This document shows, in pieces, positions 9,301 to 17,711 of a DNA stretch of 64,000 nucleotides (positions are counted from its first letter, which is position 1; each line of letters starts with the position of its first letter). The position numbers were made by a program, and so were the translations under genes. Source of the stretch: an uncultured Bacteroidales bacterium (lineage in GTDB: Bacteria; Bacteroidota; Bacteroidia; Bacteroidales; WCHB1-69); contig CALECM010000105.1 in assembly GCA_937949745.1 (NCBI GenBank), forward strand, positions 62,001-126,000, given 5' to 3'. The notes under the pieces are model-generated. The model saw only the letters and a program-made list of their open reading frames with translations, did not search any database and was not told the origin of the DNA.

Positions 9301-10716
9301 ATTATCGGATTCATTGGGATTTCCTGCGAGATGTCCGTTAAAATTTTCCCATAAAACAGGAAGGGAATTCCCGAAAACATTCTGCAAGGTCATATCGGAA
9401 GACAATGTCGAACCGTTATCGTAACCGAGATTTTTGTTTGTTGTAACATTGGGAAAAGTTGGATTTAAAAGTGCCTTTCCGCCGACATTGGCATGATTAT
9501 TGGTAATTTCCTGAGAACCGCTTAGAATATAATTACCCAGAATAATATTATTTTTCATCGTAAAGGTCGGCCGGCCGGAACTGCTGGCATGGAATCCTAT
9601 CCCACCACCCCGTGGGTAACTGCTTCTGGTATAATTACGGATAATCGTATTATTTTCCAAAATTACCGGTGTGGCTAAGGATGCTTGTATCGCTCCTCCC
9701 GAAGTGGCCACATTGATTGTACTACCGTAAGTCGCCGGATTGGCATCAATACCTTCATTACCATACATGGTGCAATTCACAATGTTATTCACGGCACCCT
9801 GACCATAATTTTCCATAAAGACCGCGCCTCCGTCATCAGCCGCCGAATTCTTATAGAAAGTGGAATTACGGAGATCCAGTATCGTGTAGTTTGAAGCTCC
9901 CCCGAAAATTGAAATAGCGCCTCCGTCCGAAGATCCGTCAGGAAGCAATGTCCTGTTACCTTCGAAATAACAGGAATCGATCATTAACCGGCATCCTGCA
10001 GCATTGTAAGAAGAAATGGCTCCACCTTTCGTTAAGGCGTAATTCTCCAGGAAAACAGAGTTGGTTATTTTTAATGTTGAGCTGATATTGATTACCCCTA
10101 TGGCGCCGCCTGAATAACCCCCTGCGCCGGTTGAAACATTTTTATAAAAAGTACAATGATTGACCGTTAAATTACCGGTTCCCTTAATGGCTCCACCGTG
10201 ATCACCTCCGGTATTATAAGTAAAGGTACAATTTTGCACTTTGATATCGGTCGCAGCATATACCAATCCTCTGCCAGCATTGGAAGTAAAATTTACGTTA
10301 TCAAAGACATAAATACCGGAATTATTAGAACTAATATTTATGCCGCCGCCGTCCGTGCCGTGTTGATTATTATCAATATCGGTCTGGGTCCTTCTTCCTT
10401 TAAAAGTAATATTGCGAACGGTAATGGTACCGGCAGACGCACTTTTTGTAAAAGTAAAATGCCTTTGGTTATTCAGGATCTGTAAAGTTTTCCCGTTCCC
10501 GTCAATGATAAAGTCAAGTGCATGCGGTACAGAAAGAGAAATCCCTGTTATATCCGTAGGGAAACTATTGGAGAGTTGGATAATATCACCCGCCTGAGCA
10601 GCTAAGACAGCATCAATAAGTTCCTGTTCAGTATCTACCGGAACAGTTCGTTGCGCCAGGAGTCCCGGCAATGTAAATAAACAAAAGAGTGCAATAAAAA
10701 AATATTTTTTTTTCAT
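3331..10716 (-). CDS. Giant secreted beta-helix/Ig-like surface protein with C-terminal FISUMP domain
   Basis: The protein has 2461 residues and a clear signal peptide (MKKKYFFIALFCLFTLPGLL). Residues about 20-450 are a right-handed beta-helix of the polymorphic-outer-membrane type, with recurring GGGI, GGAI and NNI turns. Residues about 520-620 hold a Listeria-Bacteroides (InlB B-like) repeat containing GYSFVGWEI. From about 713 to 1484 and again from 1484 to about 2250 lie two homologous units of about 770 residues, each with Ig-like segments followed by a beta-helix segment. A HYR-like domain follows (HEVIWTATDVC). The last 170 residues are a FISUMP domain, with WTAENL, PEGWVLPT, FWTATS and SIRCVKV. 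No T9SS C-terminal signal is visible. The role is probably surface adhesion or polysaccharide contact, by architecture only. Confidence 0.9.
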   Translation of the reverse strand: MKKKYFFIALFCLFTLPGLLAQRTVPVDTEQELIDAVLAAQAGDIIQLSNSFPTDITGISLSVPHALDFIIDGNGKTLQILNNQRHFTFTKSASAGTITVRNITFKGRRTQTDIDNNQHGTDGGGINISSNNSGIYVFDNVNFTSNAGRGLVYAATDIKVQNCTFTYNTGGDHGGAIKGTGNLTVNHCTFYKNVSTGAGGYSGGAIGVINISSTLKITNSVFLENYALTKGGAISSYNAAGCRLMIDSCYFEGNRTLLPDGSSDGGAISIFGGASNYTILDLRNSTFYKNSAADDGGAVFMENYGQGAVNNIVNCTMYGNEGIDANPATYGSTINVATSGGAIQASLATPVILENNTIIRNYTRSSYPRGGGIGFHASSSGRPTFTMKNNIILGNYILSGSQEITNNHANVGGKALLNPTFPNVTTNKNLGYDNGSTLSSDMTLQNVFGNSLPVLWENFNGHLAGNPNESDNRFYRSIPTVSLLPNDGKDVFGLAYRQGVATTFPDDQRGYTRDMNNPDVGAIEILWAKFDARGGQWTSMPDLLYKGAEYYQKDTSDNAKNYYEITHNGGLISGYHENPVRDGYSFVGWEILRNGTRWDEIPFTITDTITLGALWHAIPTVTISADTTLCENGTAEVIFSFTGIAPWTLTYNDGISNKNITNIYTSPYIIRVNPASPGITTYTLVSVGDANNSGLPAGGSCTVTVNSLPQMATITVPAPLCEGIELGMQTPPAITDVDNIMIPGSGKWTLDGIVLDPATDTMERSDDGKLLRYEINTTACGMVKSNAVPVDVSGKPEIILISAIDTLCAGETLEVVVKANANGSPVTGYEWAVDGTVISGQTTDTLRYVVRENDDEKLLSIGVTNACGTTTKDKYITDTIMTLPENPGFPMATTTDAGIFPVTIGEDFADPVIDHTNTMGEYYYVTRQDLYNGIPIQHGEMRDLFIEYSNRSYPCTVILVPNGVISTPSLVAGATYFLDEGIYYFSAYGDGAFAKTGIKYVGRFDQDFYPERASSIGPNTGGGANATHAVYRFLPNMLFDNVIFDGENVAFAGSGSHKYYMTISGTTDGLVMRKVKFRNIGSSSFSPRMTQYSVLNFYAGAADQINTTLRRYFIDITIESAQLWSTYSAININSTQGIYFRNLKILPSVGNKHAIDISNSAPPSPQDPCTDIIFAGTFEIPSAKSVGISRYGSRRISLPENFRYLEMKTSGWNPGNTSASSSAIAIKNAALFASATPGSNTAYYDALEGVYLIKPQGNINTQLNNIKNLYTGNAKDYCELPDINIKIAADNSRQTGNFNIPDFGTLPVNLIIMDSILKPVHQQPMMVEYSGAAIAFPSSNSEYIKIHNIDFSGYFSLNDAVTDGNNRVANSQHANFYNCMFKDYGEGEDLLLHVLALSPFAFDTVVICGSYGVDLTSLTPSSGSIDQIALTYYTDSLCTNPVSDPSNVNAAGTYYVKGISQNGCSYVAPVNVKKDNLPVFGPLPTIDTICSGNVLGYINPPAVSDPSSIIIPGTGRWILDRQYFDPENDTLILWDDGKQLYYEVNTRCGWVKSDGIIINVVDVPSLEYFTQIPTLPVGGHLAVSVRAVDNGSPITNYQWYIDGNILLASGPDEDTLHYTIQSINDDGRILTLHAENGCGITSSSHYYKDTITLLRQNPLFPVVSKADNTVTPVSVDHDFTPPVITPLSSPTIRYTGPYYLVTDDQVLLQRYADSIAIDPDKTVPVFIPYANTTFDCKIFAGMDVNVLGQPSDHSSRTIFVDEGNFSMVEAGNIFNKPGIQIVGASSDVGNPSVILSDVPGGNKVRYNFSYPILLENLVFDGNNIELDDYYFAISGGMQSDSLVMDNITFWNIGSSVSTASTNKSVLFVEDGEERNVRARRYLSGITFESASLNTDYSLIELSTADGIYFRDIKVSTNAGNDYAVSISNSMVFADNHINSGNRNIIFAGTLDMPADKKIRIQQYCSRSISFPGMYRFARLNSGWIPRDVNSFAMEILTRSQFDGNNDITNGVFYDIADGTYIVKGNLNPTVQLDNIQSLLWSMAKDYCMIYNPTIKYITSDGTVGGFDLPYYNDIPVDVVFQNSIDDPFRQDPSYVISHDGSGIACDNTYLWNVKMHNLDYSSNYTLYQAAINNDGTTIKNARPSNFYNTIFKAYTPDVNPLMLSVYACNNPGVFEIVCREDTLITLPYGVCNADIDLSLPTVIHWGDSAGIDPGIVLSNNIPQGYVFGAGIHEVIWTATDVCDSVISCSYWIVINNSPCGINDTIWTINRTVDSVVTVIAVDYENNEYSTVRIGCDCWTAENLISTLDRDGNAIQSGVYQAGLYPDTNLNRQRYGRLYTWDAASRQGSADTMGRTPGICPEGWVLPTVKQYETLIPYGSDALRSPGEWLQDNTATNTTGFSALPAGYYDSAVRSFYFLLGDAYFWTATSGKTAHIRYLCPVLQIEDMKAVNGASIRCVKVD

Positions 10717-11057
10717 TATGGTTATTTTAGAAGGTTTTCATGTGGTTTAACTCAAATAGGATAGTTATATCATAGTCACTATATTCCATAATCCAGCCAT
10801 AATGCTATTTTGAAGAAATAAGATTTACGTTCTTAACATACCCGTTTTGAGGGTGCAAAAATACTAAAAATAAATTACAAAATGCTTTAATCTATTAAGA
10901 TATTACACTTTTACGGCAGAATTGTTAATATTCAACAGGATAAAAAAACATAAAGTTGAAAATATTAAACAGGATAAAAAATAAATAATATTTAAACCAT
11001 TATTTTTTTACCGTTTATTAAAGAAAATATGTCAATTATATAAGATTTTCGGTCAAT
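10717..11057. other. AT-rich 341-bp spacer upstream of the giant surface protein
   Basis: This stretch separates the 5' end of the surface-protein gene from the 3' end of lgt. It holds a minus-strand -7 box at 10856-10863, which implies a leader of about 135 bases for the surface-protein mRNA. No open frame, tRNA or clear terminator is seen; the 10900-11050 part is very AT-rich. Confidence 0.5.
10856..10863 (-). promoter_or_regulatory. -7 box for the giant surface-protein gene
   Basis: TATTTTTG on the minus strand, about 140 bases before the ATG at 10716. It is the only good match in the spacer, so the 5' untranslated leader would be long. Confidence 0.45.
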
Positions 11058-11927
11058 CTATTTACCAGAACTCTTAGGTTCCACATAGTGAGGTATTTTA
11101 TTCCTGTTTACGATAGAATAAATAAGAAAGCCGATACCGAGTATAACAAAAGGAATACTGAGGATCTGTCCGATATCCAGCCGCATGAAAGATTCTTTGG
11201 CTACCTGTACTTCCTTGAAATATTCAATAATGAAACGCGCCGTAAATACCACGATGAGCAGAATTCCTGTCGTTCTGCCGGGAGGAACGTTTCCTTTGGC
11301 GATTTTGAAATAATAGAAAACCAGTCCGATATAAGTCAGGAAATAAACAAGGGCTTCATAAAGCTGGGCGGGATGACGTAATGTACCGGCGATTCCTGGA
11401 CCGCCACGGGTAAAATTGAATGCCCACGGAACATTGGTAATACTTCCCACGATCTCATGATTCATTAAATTCCCAATTCTAACCAAAGCCGCCGCAATAA
11501 GTACTACCACAGCCAGGCGGTCGATGAGCCAGAAGAAATTCATCTTATGTTTCCAGGCGAAATAGACCATGAAAAGCACGATGGCAATAACGCCCCCGTG
11601 GCTTGCCAGTCCCTGAAAGCCCGTAAAATTCCAGTCTTCGTCAAAAGGCAATATGATCTGGAGAGGTGCCCTTATAAAATATTCGGGTTCGTAAAACAGG
11701 AAATGACCTATACGTAATCCCACAATGGTCCATACGATGGTCCATATAGCCAGTTTATCCAGTAATCCCTGTGAAAGTTTTTCGTATTTGAAAATCCGCT
11801 GTAAAGTAAGGTAAGCCAATAAAAACCCGACACCCAAAAAGATGCCGTACCACCGTAATTCAAAGGACCCGACGGATAAAGCAACCGGGTCTACCGTCCA
11901 GTTGATAAAAGCTAAAAAAGAGTTCAT
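11058..11927 (-). CDS. lgt: Prolipoprotein diacylglyceryl transferase
   Basis: A 289-residue inner-membrane protein with about seven hydrophobic segments. It transfers diacylglycerol from phosphatidylglycerol to the lipobox cysteine of prolipoproteins, the first step of lipoprotein maturation. Family marks are LRWYGIFLGVGF near the N-terminus, SHGG near residue 110, the signature RIGNLMNHEIVG near residues 145-157 (the usual form has GN, N and E at these places), RHPAQLYEA near 185, and RFIIEYFKE and GQILSIP near the C-terminus. The length is normal for Lgt. The ATG at 11927 follows a -7 box at 11946-11953. The window contains several predicted lipoprotein substrates (cyclophilin, GH20, the 23.7 kb protein). 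Confidence 0.97.
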   Translation of the reverse strand: MNSFLAFINWTVDPVALSVGSFELRWYGIFLGVGFLLAYLTLQRIFKYEKLSQGLLDKLAIWTIVWTIVGLRIGHFLFYEPEYFIRAPLQIILPFDEDWNFTGFQGLASHGGVIAIVLFMVYFAWKHKMNFFWLIDRLAVVVLIAAALVRIGNLMNHEIVGSITNVPWAFNFTRGGPGIAGTLRHPAQLYEALVYFLTYIGLVFYYFKIAKGNVPPGRTTGILLIVVFTARFIIEYFKEVQVAKESFMRLDIGQILSIPFVILGIGFLIYSIVNRNKIPHYVEPKSSGK

Positions 11928-11945
11928 AAAGTGGAATTAAAAAGG

Positions 11946-11953
11946 CAAAAATA
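11946..11953 (-). promoter_or_regulatory. -7 box for lgt
   Basis: TATTTTTG on the minus strand, ending 18 bases before the lgt ATG; divergent from the pepP box at 11999-12006. Confidence 0.55.
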
Positions 11954-11998
11954 CAAAAAAAAGGTTAAGACCGAAAAGGGACGATTAAAGGTTTTTAG

Positions 11999-12006
11999 TA
12001 CCTTTG
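11999..12006 (+). promoter_or_regulatory. -7 box for the M24 aminopeptidase gene
   Basis: TACCTTTG matches TAnnTTTG and ends 37 bases before the ATG at 12044. Confidence 0.5.
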
Positions 12007-12043
12007 CTCGGTTAATTATGGAAATAACTTAAAAAATAATCAT

Positions 12044-13441
12044 ATGAACCCCATGTTTAATGCTTCCGTTTATCAAAAACGACGTGAAAATTTAAAAAGA
12101 CAAATTAAATCCGGTATTGCCCTGTTCTTAGGAAATGATGAGGCTTCCATGAATTATCCTTCCAATACTTACCGTTATAGACAGGATAGTAATTTTATCT
12201 ATTTTTTCGGTATATGGGCTTCGGGACTTGCGGCCGTTATAGATTTTGACGAAAACAGAGATATCATTTTCGGCAATGATTTCGAGATAGACGATATTAT
12301 CTGGATGGGTGACCAGCCCACAATCAGTTCTCTTGCGGAAAAGGCAGCCGTACAGGACTCCCGCCCGCTACCCGCACTGGCGGATTATATCCGGAAAGCA
12401 ATTTCCCAGGGAAGGACCATACATTTTACGCCGCCATACAGAGGACATAATAAAATTACCTTATCGGATCTGACCGGAATACCGGTAAATGAAGTGAGGG
12501 AAAAAGCTTCCGTGGAATTAATCAAAGCTATCGTGAATTTAAGGTCGGTTAAAGAAGATGTGGAGATCGCTGAAATTGAAAAAGCCTGCGCCATAGGTGT
12601 GGAAATGCATAAAATTGTCATGCGGGGTTGTAGACCCGGAGTTCCCGAACTTGAACTGGCGGGACGCGCCGAAGGGGTCACTTTATCGCAGGGTAACGGC
12701 GTATCATTTCCGGTGATCCTGTCTCAACATGGTGAAACGCTACACAATCATTCTCATGACGGCATTCTGCAGGAAGGTCGCCTACTGTTGATGGATGCCG
12801 GTGCGGAAGGCCTTATGGGTTATGCTTCCGACTACACCCGCACATTACCCGTTTCAGGGAAATTTACGGCCAAACAACAGGAAATATATGAAATCGTACT
12901 CCGTGCCAACTTAAGCGCTATCGAGGCTGCCAAACCCGGTATTTATAACCGGGAATTACACCGGCTTGCTTCGGAAATCATGGCTTCGGGACTCAAAGAA
13001 CTGGGACTTATGAAAGGGGATATCAAAGAAGCGGTGGAATTAGGAGCCCATGCCCTGTTTTTCCCTCACGGACTGGGCCACCAGATGGGTTTGGATGTTC
13101 ATGATATGGAGGATTTGGGAGAAAATTACGTAGGTTATGATGATACGATAGAGCGAAGCGGGATTTTCGGATGGGGTTCCTTACGTATGGCGCGGGAATT
13201 AAAACCCGGATTTATCGTAACCGTAGAACCCGGACTCTATTTTATTCCCCAGCTTATCGATATCTGGAAAAAAGAAAATAAATTCACGGACTTTATTAAT
13301 TATGATAAAGTGGAAGAATACCGGGATTTCGGAGGTATCAGGATTGAAGATGACGTACTTATTACGGAAACCGGCCATAAAGTATTAGGCCCGCCGCTGC
13401 CCAAAACCGTTTCGGAACTGGCTGATATTATTGGAAAATAA
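12044..13441 (+). CDS. pepP: Xaa-Pro aminopeptidase (M24B metallopeptidase)
   Basis: A 465-residue cytosolic dinuclear metal peptidase that removes an N-terminal residue preceding proline. Residues 1-130 form the AMP_N (creatinase N-terminal) domain, with the typical SNTYRYRQDSNFIYFFG. The C-terminal pita-bread domain carries all five metal ligands: D251 and D263 (MDAGAEG and SDYTRT), H346 (HGLGHQMG), E395 (TVEPGLYF) and E435 (GGIRIEDDV). The length is close to the 440-470 usual for PepP. It is divergent from lgt, and tolC follows after about 100 bases, which include a small CGGGAA/TTCCCG hairpin at 13453-13470, so it is probably transcribed alone. There is no signal peptide. Confidence 0.95.
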   Translation: MNPMFNASVYQKRRENLKRQIKSGIALFLGNDEASMNYPSNTYRYRQDSNFIYFFGIWASGLAAVIDFDENRDIIFGNDFEIDDIIWMGDQPTISSLAEKAAVQDSRPLPALADYIRKAISQGRTIHFTPPYRGHNKITLSDLTGIPVNEVREKASVELIKAIVNLRSVKEDVEIAEIEKACAIGVEMHKIVMRGCRPGVPELELAGRAEGVTLSQGNGVSFPVILSQHGETLHNHSHDGILQEGRLLLMDAGAEGLMGYASDYTRTLPVSGKFTAKQQEIYEIVLRANLSAIEAAKPGIYNRELHRLASEIMASGLKELGLMKGDIKEAVELGAHALFFPHGLGHQMGLDVHDMEDLGENYVGYDDTIERSGIFGWGSLRMARELKPGFIVTVEPGLYFIPQLIDIWKKENKFTDFINYDKVEEYRDFGGIRIEDDVLITETGHKVLGPPLPKTVSELADIIGK

Positions 13442-13546
13442 TTTATTTTTCACGGGAATTAAATTTCCCGGACCTTATAGAGTCCATATTCTACATTGCC
13501 TGTAAGGCAGGTTCGTGTGTTGAATAAAGATTTATAAAATATTGAT

Positions 13547-14878
13547 ATGATCATTATGAAAAAATTAATGGGCCTTTTTTTCTTATTTCCTTTATTCTTA
13601 CAGGCTCAGGAAATCTATGACCTGGAAAAATGTATCGAAACCGGACTGGCCTATAATTATGATATCAGGATCGTGAGGAATAACCAGCAAATCGCTGAAA
13701 ATAACGTAACCATTGGTAACGCAGGCTATTTACCCACACTTGATTTTTCCACCGATTATTCCGGAACATTGAATAATTTACAGCAGCAGTATCCGACTAA
13801 CGGAGATGAAATGATCACCAGTAAAAATATTCTGAATGATGCTGTAAATCTGGGAATAAATCTGAACTGGACGGTTTTCGACGGTTTAGCCATACAGACC
13901 AATCATACCCGTCTGAAAGAATTGCAGGAAATGGGTGAATTGAATACCCGCCTGGCTATCGAGAATTTTATTGCCGAAATTGCCGGGGAATATTATAATT
14001 ACCTGCAACAAAACATACAATTCAATAATTTGAAAGCCGCCGTGGATCTTTCCAAAGAACGTTTACGCATTGTAGAGGCCAATTACAATATCGGATCCAT
14101 GTCCAGGCTCGATCTGCAACAGGCCAGAGTCGATTTTAATACGGACAGTTCGCGGCTGGTCAAACAGCGGGAGATGGTCTTTTCATCCAAGATCACGCTG
14201 AATACGCTGATGGGCCTCTCGGATGTGGAAAAGCCTGTCATGACCAACGATACCATTATCGTGATGGATACGTTGCCCACGAAAGAAGAACTTTGGCAAC
14301 ACGCATTACAGCATAACGCATTTTTATTATTATCTGAAAAAGAGATTTATTTAAGCCGGCTCGATTTAAAGACCCTGCAAAGTGTCAATTATCCTTATCT
14401 GAGGATCAATGCGGGGTATGGGTATACCCACAGCCGCAACCATAATCAACTTTCATTTTATAATAAACAAAATACCCTGGGCCTGAATTACGGCGTGACA
14501 CTGGGCATCAGGATTTTCGACGGAACGAACCGTAACCGCCAGCAGAATAATGCCAGAATTACCATTGAAAACAGGAAACTGGAATATGACCAGTTATTGT
14601 TGAATATCAAAGGTGACTTTTCAAATCTGTGGATGGCCTATCAGAATAATATGGCGCTGTTGAATCTGGAAGCCGAGAATGTAAAAACGGCGGAAGATAA
14701 TTACGAAAATGCCATTGACCGGTATAAACTGGGAGATCTTTCGGGCATTGAATTAAGGGAGGCCCAGAATAGTCTTTTAGAAGCGGAAGAAAGACTGGTC
14801 CATACCCAATACAATACGAAATTATGTGAGATTTCCTTACTCCAGGTTAGCGGGAGAATATCGGCTCTCCTTAATTAG
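13547..14878 (+). CDS. TolC-family outer-membrane efflux channel
   Basis: A 443-residue protein with a signal peptide (MKKLMGLFFLFPLFLQAQ) starting at the second methionine (13556) or three codons earlier at 13547. Two OEP repeats of long alpha-helices follow, with the usual YDLEKCIETGLAYNYDI start, an RLDLQQARVDF motif near residue 185 and an ENAIDRYKLGDLSGIELREA motif near 390. It forms the trimeric outer-membrane duct of type I secretion or tripartite efflux. No membrane-fusion protein or inner-membrane pump is adjacent; the only RND pump in the window is 43 kb away at 57.1 kb. The substrate is unknown. It converges on the P-type ATPase gene. Confidence 0.92.
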   Translation: MIIMKKLMGLFFLFPLFLQAQEIYDLEKCIETGLAYNYDIRIVRNNQQIAENNVTIGNAGYLPTLDFSTDYSGTLNNLQQQYPTNGDEMITSKNILNDAVNLGINLNWTVFDGLAIQTNHTRLKELQEMGELNTRLAIENFIAEIAGEYYNYLQQNIQFNNLKAAVDLSKERLRIVEANYNIGSMSRLDLQQARVDFNTDSSRLVKQREMVFSSKITLNTLMGLSDVEKPVMTNDTIIVMDTLPTKEELWQHALQHNAFLLLSEKEIYLSRLDLKTLQSVNYPYLRINAGYGYTHSRNHNQLSFYNKQNTLGLNYGVTLGIRIFDGTNRNRQQNNARITIENRKLEYDQLLLNIKGDFSNLWMAYQNNMALLNLEAENVKTAEDNYENAIDRYKLGDLSGIELREAQNSLLEAEERLVHTQYNTKLCEISLLQVSGRISALLN

Positions 14879-14957
14879 AAGATGAGGCTGGTAGAATCTA
14901 TATAGATTACTTTCTATTCTTCTGCTGTAACTGAGGATTCGATTTTCAATAACATAC

Positions 14958-14983
14958 AGATCCTTCGTTTCACTCATGATGAC
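14958..14983 (-). repeat. Degenerate copy of the intergenic repeat module
   Basis: Read on the minus strand, this stretch resembles the 3.2 kb module: a GTCATC...GAGTGAAACGAAGGATCT core, between the convergent tolC and ATPase genes. It may be a decayed repeat. Confidence 0.4.
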
Positions 14984-15014
14984 CAAAAGTTTAACTGTCC
15001 GGGCATCTTCGGTA

Positions 15015-17702
15015 TTAAACCTTATTTTTCTTTCTGAATAATCTTTCTATCGCTTTTATGATTTCCATAACAGGCAGCGGAGCAATGGAAAGCCCTATTA
15101 CCCATAACCACTGATCCTTGTTGAGATCCGATACATGGAAAATATTTTCCAGGGCCGGGATTTCCAGAACGATCACCATTAGACCGATGACGATTGCCAG
15201 GGCTCCGAGCAGATATTTATTCTTGAACATTCCCTTAAAAGCGGAAAATTTAGTAGACCGTACATTAAATACATGGGTAATCTGTGTGAAAGCCAGTACG
15301 GCGAAAGTCATGGTCTGGGCAATTTCAATCCCCGATCTCATTCCGATACGGAAGGCAATCAGTGATAAGATCGCAATCAAACTACCCTGAAGAATGATCC
15401 TTACAGAGAAAGGACGCGTCATAATGCCCTGGTGGGAATCGATAGGTTTCCGTTTCATAATATCGGGATCCGCGGGGTCCACACTAAGCGCAAGGGCGGG
15501 TAGACTATCGGTAACCAAATTGATCCAGAGTATATGGATGGGCAACAACGGTACCGCCCAATTCGCCACTATAGCGACAAAAAGTACTAATATCTCACCA
15601 ATATTGGTGGACAACATAAACTGGACTGCTTTGAGGATATTATCATAGATCCGGCGTCCTTCTTCCACAGCGGTAACGATCGTGGCAAAATTATCATCCG
15701 TCAGCACGACATCCGCCGCTTCTTTAGAAACGTCAGTTCCCACTATTCCCATCGCCACACCGATATCAGCCAGTTTAAGTGCAGGCGCGTCGTTAACACC
15801 GTCTCCGGTCATCGCGACAACCGCACCGTTTTCCTGGAACGCTTTCACAATCCTGACCTTATGTTCCGGAGTAACCCTTGCGTATACTGCAATAGAATTC
15901 ACTTTATCTTTCAGCTCTTCATCGGACATTTTTTCCAATTCCGAACCCGTTAAGGCAAGATCCTCTTTTTGTTTAATACCCAGAGAATCGGCAATAGCCA
16001 CAGCCGTAATTTTATGGTCACCCGTAATCATCACCGGCTTAATTCCCGCAGTCCTGCATTTTTCCACGGCTATCTTTACTTCCTCCCTCGGCGGATCAAT
16101 CAATCCCAGCATGCCCACAAACACCAGGTCCTTCTCCAAAGTTGCAGGTTCCACAACATCGGGAAGCGAAGTTAATTCTTTGGTGGCCACAGCCAGAACG
16201 CGTAACGCGTTTTCCGCCATATGAAGATTGGCTTCATCGATTTTTCGCCTGTCTTCCGGTGTTATCTCACGGATATTGTCTTTATCCTTAATACGGGTGC
16301 AACAAGCCAATACCTCATCCAGACCGCCTTTGGTAAAGGCTGTCATTTTATCCTCCCTACGGTTAACCGTGGTCATCATTTTACGTTCGGAGTCAAAAGG
16401 TATTTCGGCAATACGTGGAAAAGTTTGTTCCAACTCATCTTTAATGATACCGAATTTTATTCCCAGATCCAGCATCGCTGTCTCGGTAGGATCTCCATTG
16501 GTAACGAATTTACCATTTTCTTTACTCAGAATACTGTCGTTAGCCAATATCGAGATATCGATAAGATTCTCATATTTTTTAATGGATCCATCGTTTATAT
16601 CCGTAACATCTTCGGTGATTCCGTCTGCATAAATTTTTACTACGGTCATTTTATTCTGGGTAAGCGTACCGGTCTTATCGGAACAGATCACCTGGGTACT
16701 TCCTAAAGTTTCCACAGAAGGAAGAGTCCTGATGATCGCATTTTTTTTCACCAGACGCTGAACTCCGACCGCCAGAACGATTGTGGAAACTGCGGGCAAT
16801 CCTTCGGGAATAGCAGCAGCAGCGAGACTGACCGCTGTCATGAACATTTCCATGATCCCTTTTCCGTAAAGTATTCCGATCACGAAAATGATAGCACAAA
16901 TAATAATGGCTGCGATACCTAAGAATTTCCCCAGTTTATCCAGCCTTTTCTGTAATGGGGTTTTAACATCCGGTACGGATTGGATCATGGAGGCTATCTT
17001 TCCGACTTCCGAAACCATGCCGATAGCCACTACAACACCTTTTCCCCTTCCGTAAGTCACATTAGTAGCGCTATAAGCCATATTTACCCGATCACCCAAA
17101 GGGACATCATCCCCTTCGATAGGAAGAGTATTTTTTTCACTCGGTACGGATTCCCCGGTAAGCGCCGCTTCCTGGATCTTTAAATTAACTGCTTCCACCA
17201 AACGTAAATCGGCAGGAATTGAATCGCCTGTTTCCAGTATTACGACATCTCCCGGTACCAATTCCCTGGATTCGACAACTTTCATTTGTCCGTCCCGTAA
17301 TACCTTACTGTGGGGTGACGAAAGTTTTTCAAGGGCATCCAGTGATTTTTCAGCTTTCGCTTCCTGTACCACCCCAATAACGGCGTTCAGGATGACAATC
17401 ACCAGGATAATGATAGCATCGGTAAATCCTTCGCCGTTTAAATATCCCACTACTCCAGAAATGATAGCGGCAACCAGGAGCACGATGATCATAAAACTCT
17501 TAAATTGCTCTAAGAATTTAATCAATAAGCTTTTGTGCTTCTTTTTGGTAAATACATTCCATCCGTATTCCTGACGGCGTTTTTCAATTTCATTTTCTGT
17601 GAGGCCTTCCGAGAAGGAAGTTTTAAAGTTTTCTTTTATTTCCTCAATAGTTTGGTTAAAATAATTTGTTTTCATGTATATAAATTTCTTTTGGAAAACC
17701 AT
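15015..17702 (-). CDS. Calcium-type P-type ATPase (P2 family)
   Basis: An 895-residue cation pump. Visible marks are TGESVPSE in the actuator domain, AAAIPEGLPAV in membrane helix 4 (the P2A calcium-site motif), the phosphorylated aspartate in CSDKTGTLTQ at residue 342, FDSERKMMTTV in the nucleotide domain, MTGDGVNDAPALK in the hinge, and NLVTDSLPALAL in helix 6. Six C-terminal membrane segments follow, as in PacL/LMCA1-type Ca2+ ATPases. These export Ca2+ (or possibly Mn2+) from the cytoplasm. I keep the ATG at 17702, because GGGAGG stands 9 bases before it; an ATG at 17675 is the alternative. The gene appears monocistronic. The ion is inferred from the PEGLP and NLVTD motifs. Confidence 0.93.
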   Translation of the reverse strand: MVFQKKFIYMKTNYFNQTIEEIKENFKTSFSEGLTENEIEKRRQEYGWNVFTKKKHKSLLIKFLEQFKSFMIIVLLVAAIISGVVGYLNGEGFTDAIIILVIVILNAVIGVVQEAKAEKSLDALEKLSSPHSKVLRDGQMKVVESRELVPGDVVILETGDSIPADLRLVEAVNLKIQEAALTGESVPSEKNTLPIEGDDVPLGDRVNMAYSATNVTYGRGKGVVVAIGMVSEVGKIASMIQSVPDVKTPLQKRLDKLGKFLGIAAIIICAIIFVIGILYGKGIMEMFMTAVSLAAAAIPEGLPAVSTIVLAVGVQRLVKKNAIIRTLPSVETLGSTQVICSDKTGTLTQNKMTVVKIYADGITEDVTDINDGSIKKYENLIDISILANDSILSKENGKFVTNGDPTETAMLDLGIKFGIIKDELEQTFPRIAEIPFDSERKMMTTVNRREDKMTAFTKGGLDEVLACCTRIKDKDNIREITPEDRRKIDEANLHMAENALRVLAVATKELTSLPDVVEPATLEKDLVFVGMLGLIDPPREEVKIAVEKCRTAGIKPVMITGDHKITAVAIADSLGIKQKEDLALTGSELEKMSDEELKDKVNSIAVYARVTPEHKVRIVKAFQENGAVVAMTGDGVNDAPALKLADIGVAMGIVGTDVSKEAADVVLTDDNFATIVTAVEEGRRIYDNILKAVQFMLSTNIGEILVLFVAIVANWAVPLLPIHILWINLVTDSLPALALSVDPADPDIMKRKPIDSHQGIMTRPFSVRIILQGSLIAILSLIAFRIGMRSGIEIAQTMTFAVLAFTQITHVFNVRSTKFSAFKGMFKNKYLLGALAIVIGLMVIVLEIPALENIFHVSDLNKDQWLWVIGLSIAPLPVMEIIKAIERLFRKKNKV

Positions 17703-17711
17703 TTCCGGTTT

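Noticed and set aside
13453..13470. Rho-independent terminator after pepP (CGGGAA/TTCCCG).
   Set aside because: The stem is only 6 bp and no T run follows, so I did not list it as a terminator.
15118..16706. Several long plus-strand open frames opposite the P-type ATPase, and similar frames opposite other large genes.
   Set aside because: They are antisense shadows of clearly conserved genes, with no signal or family features of their own.
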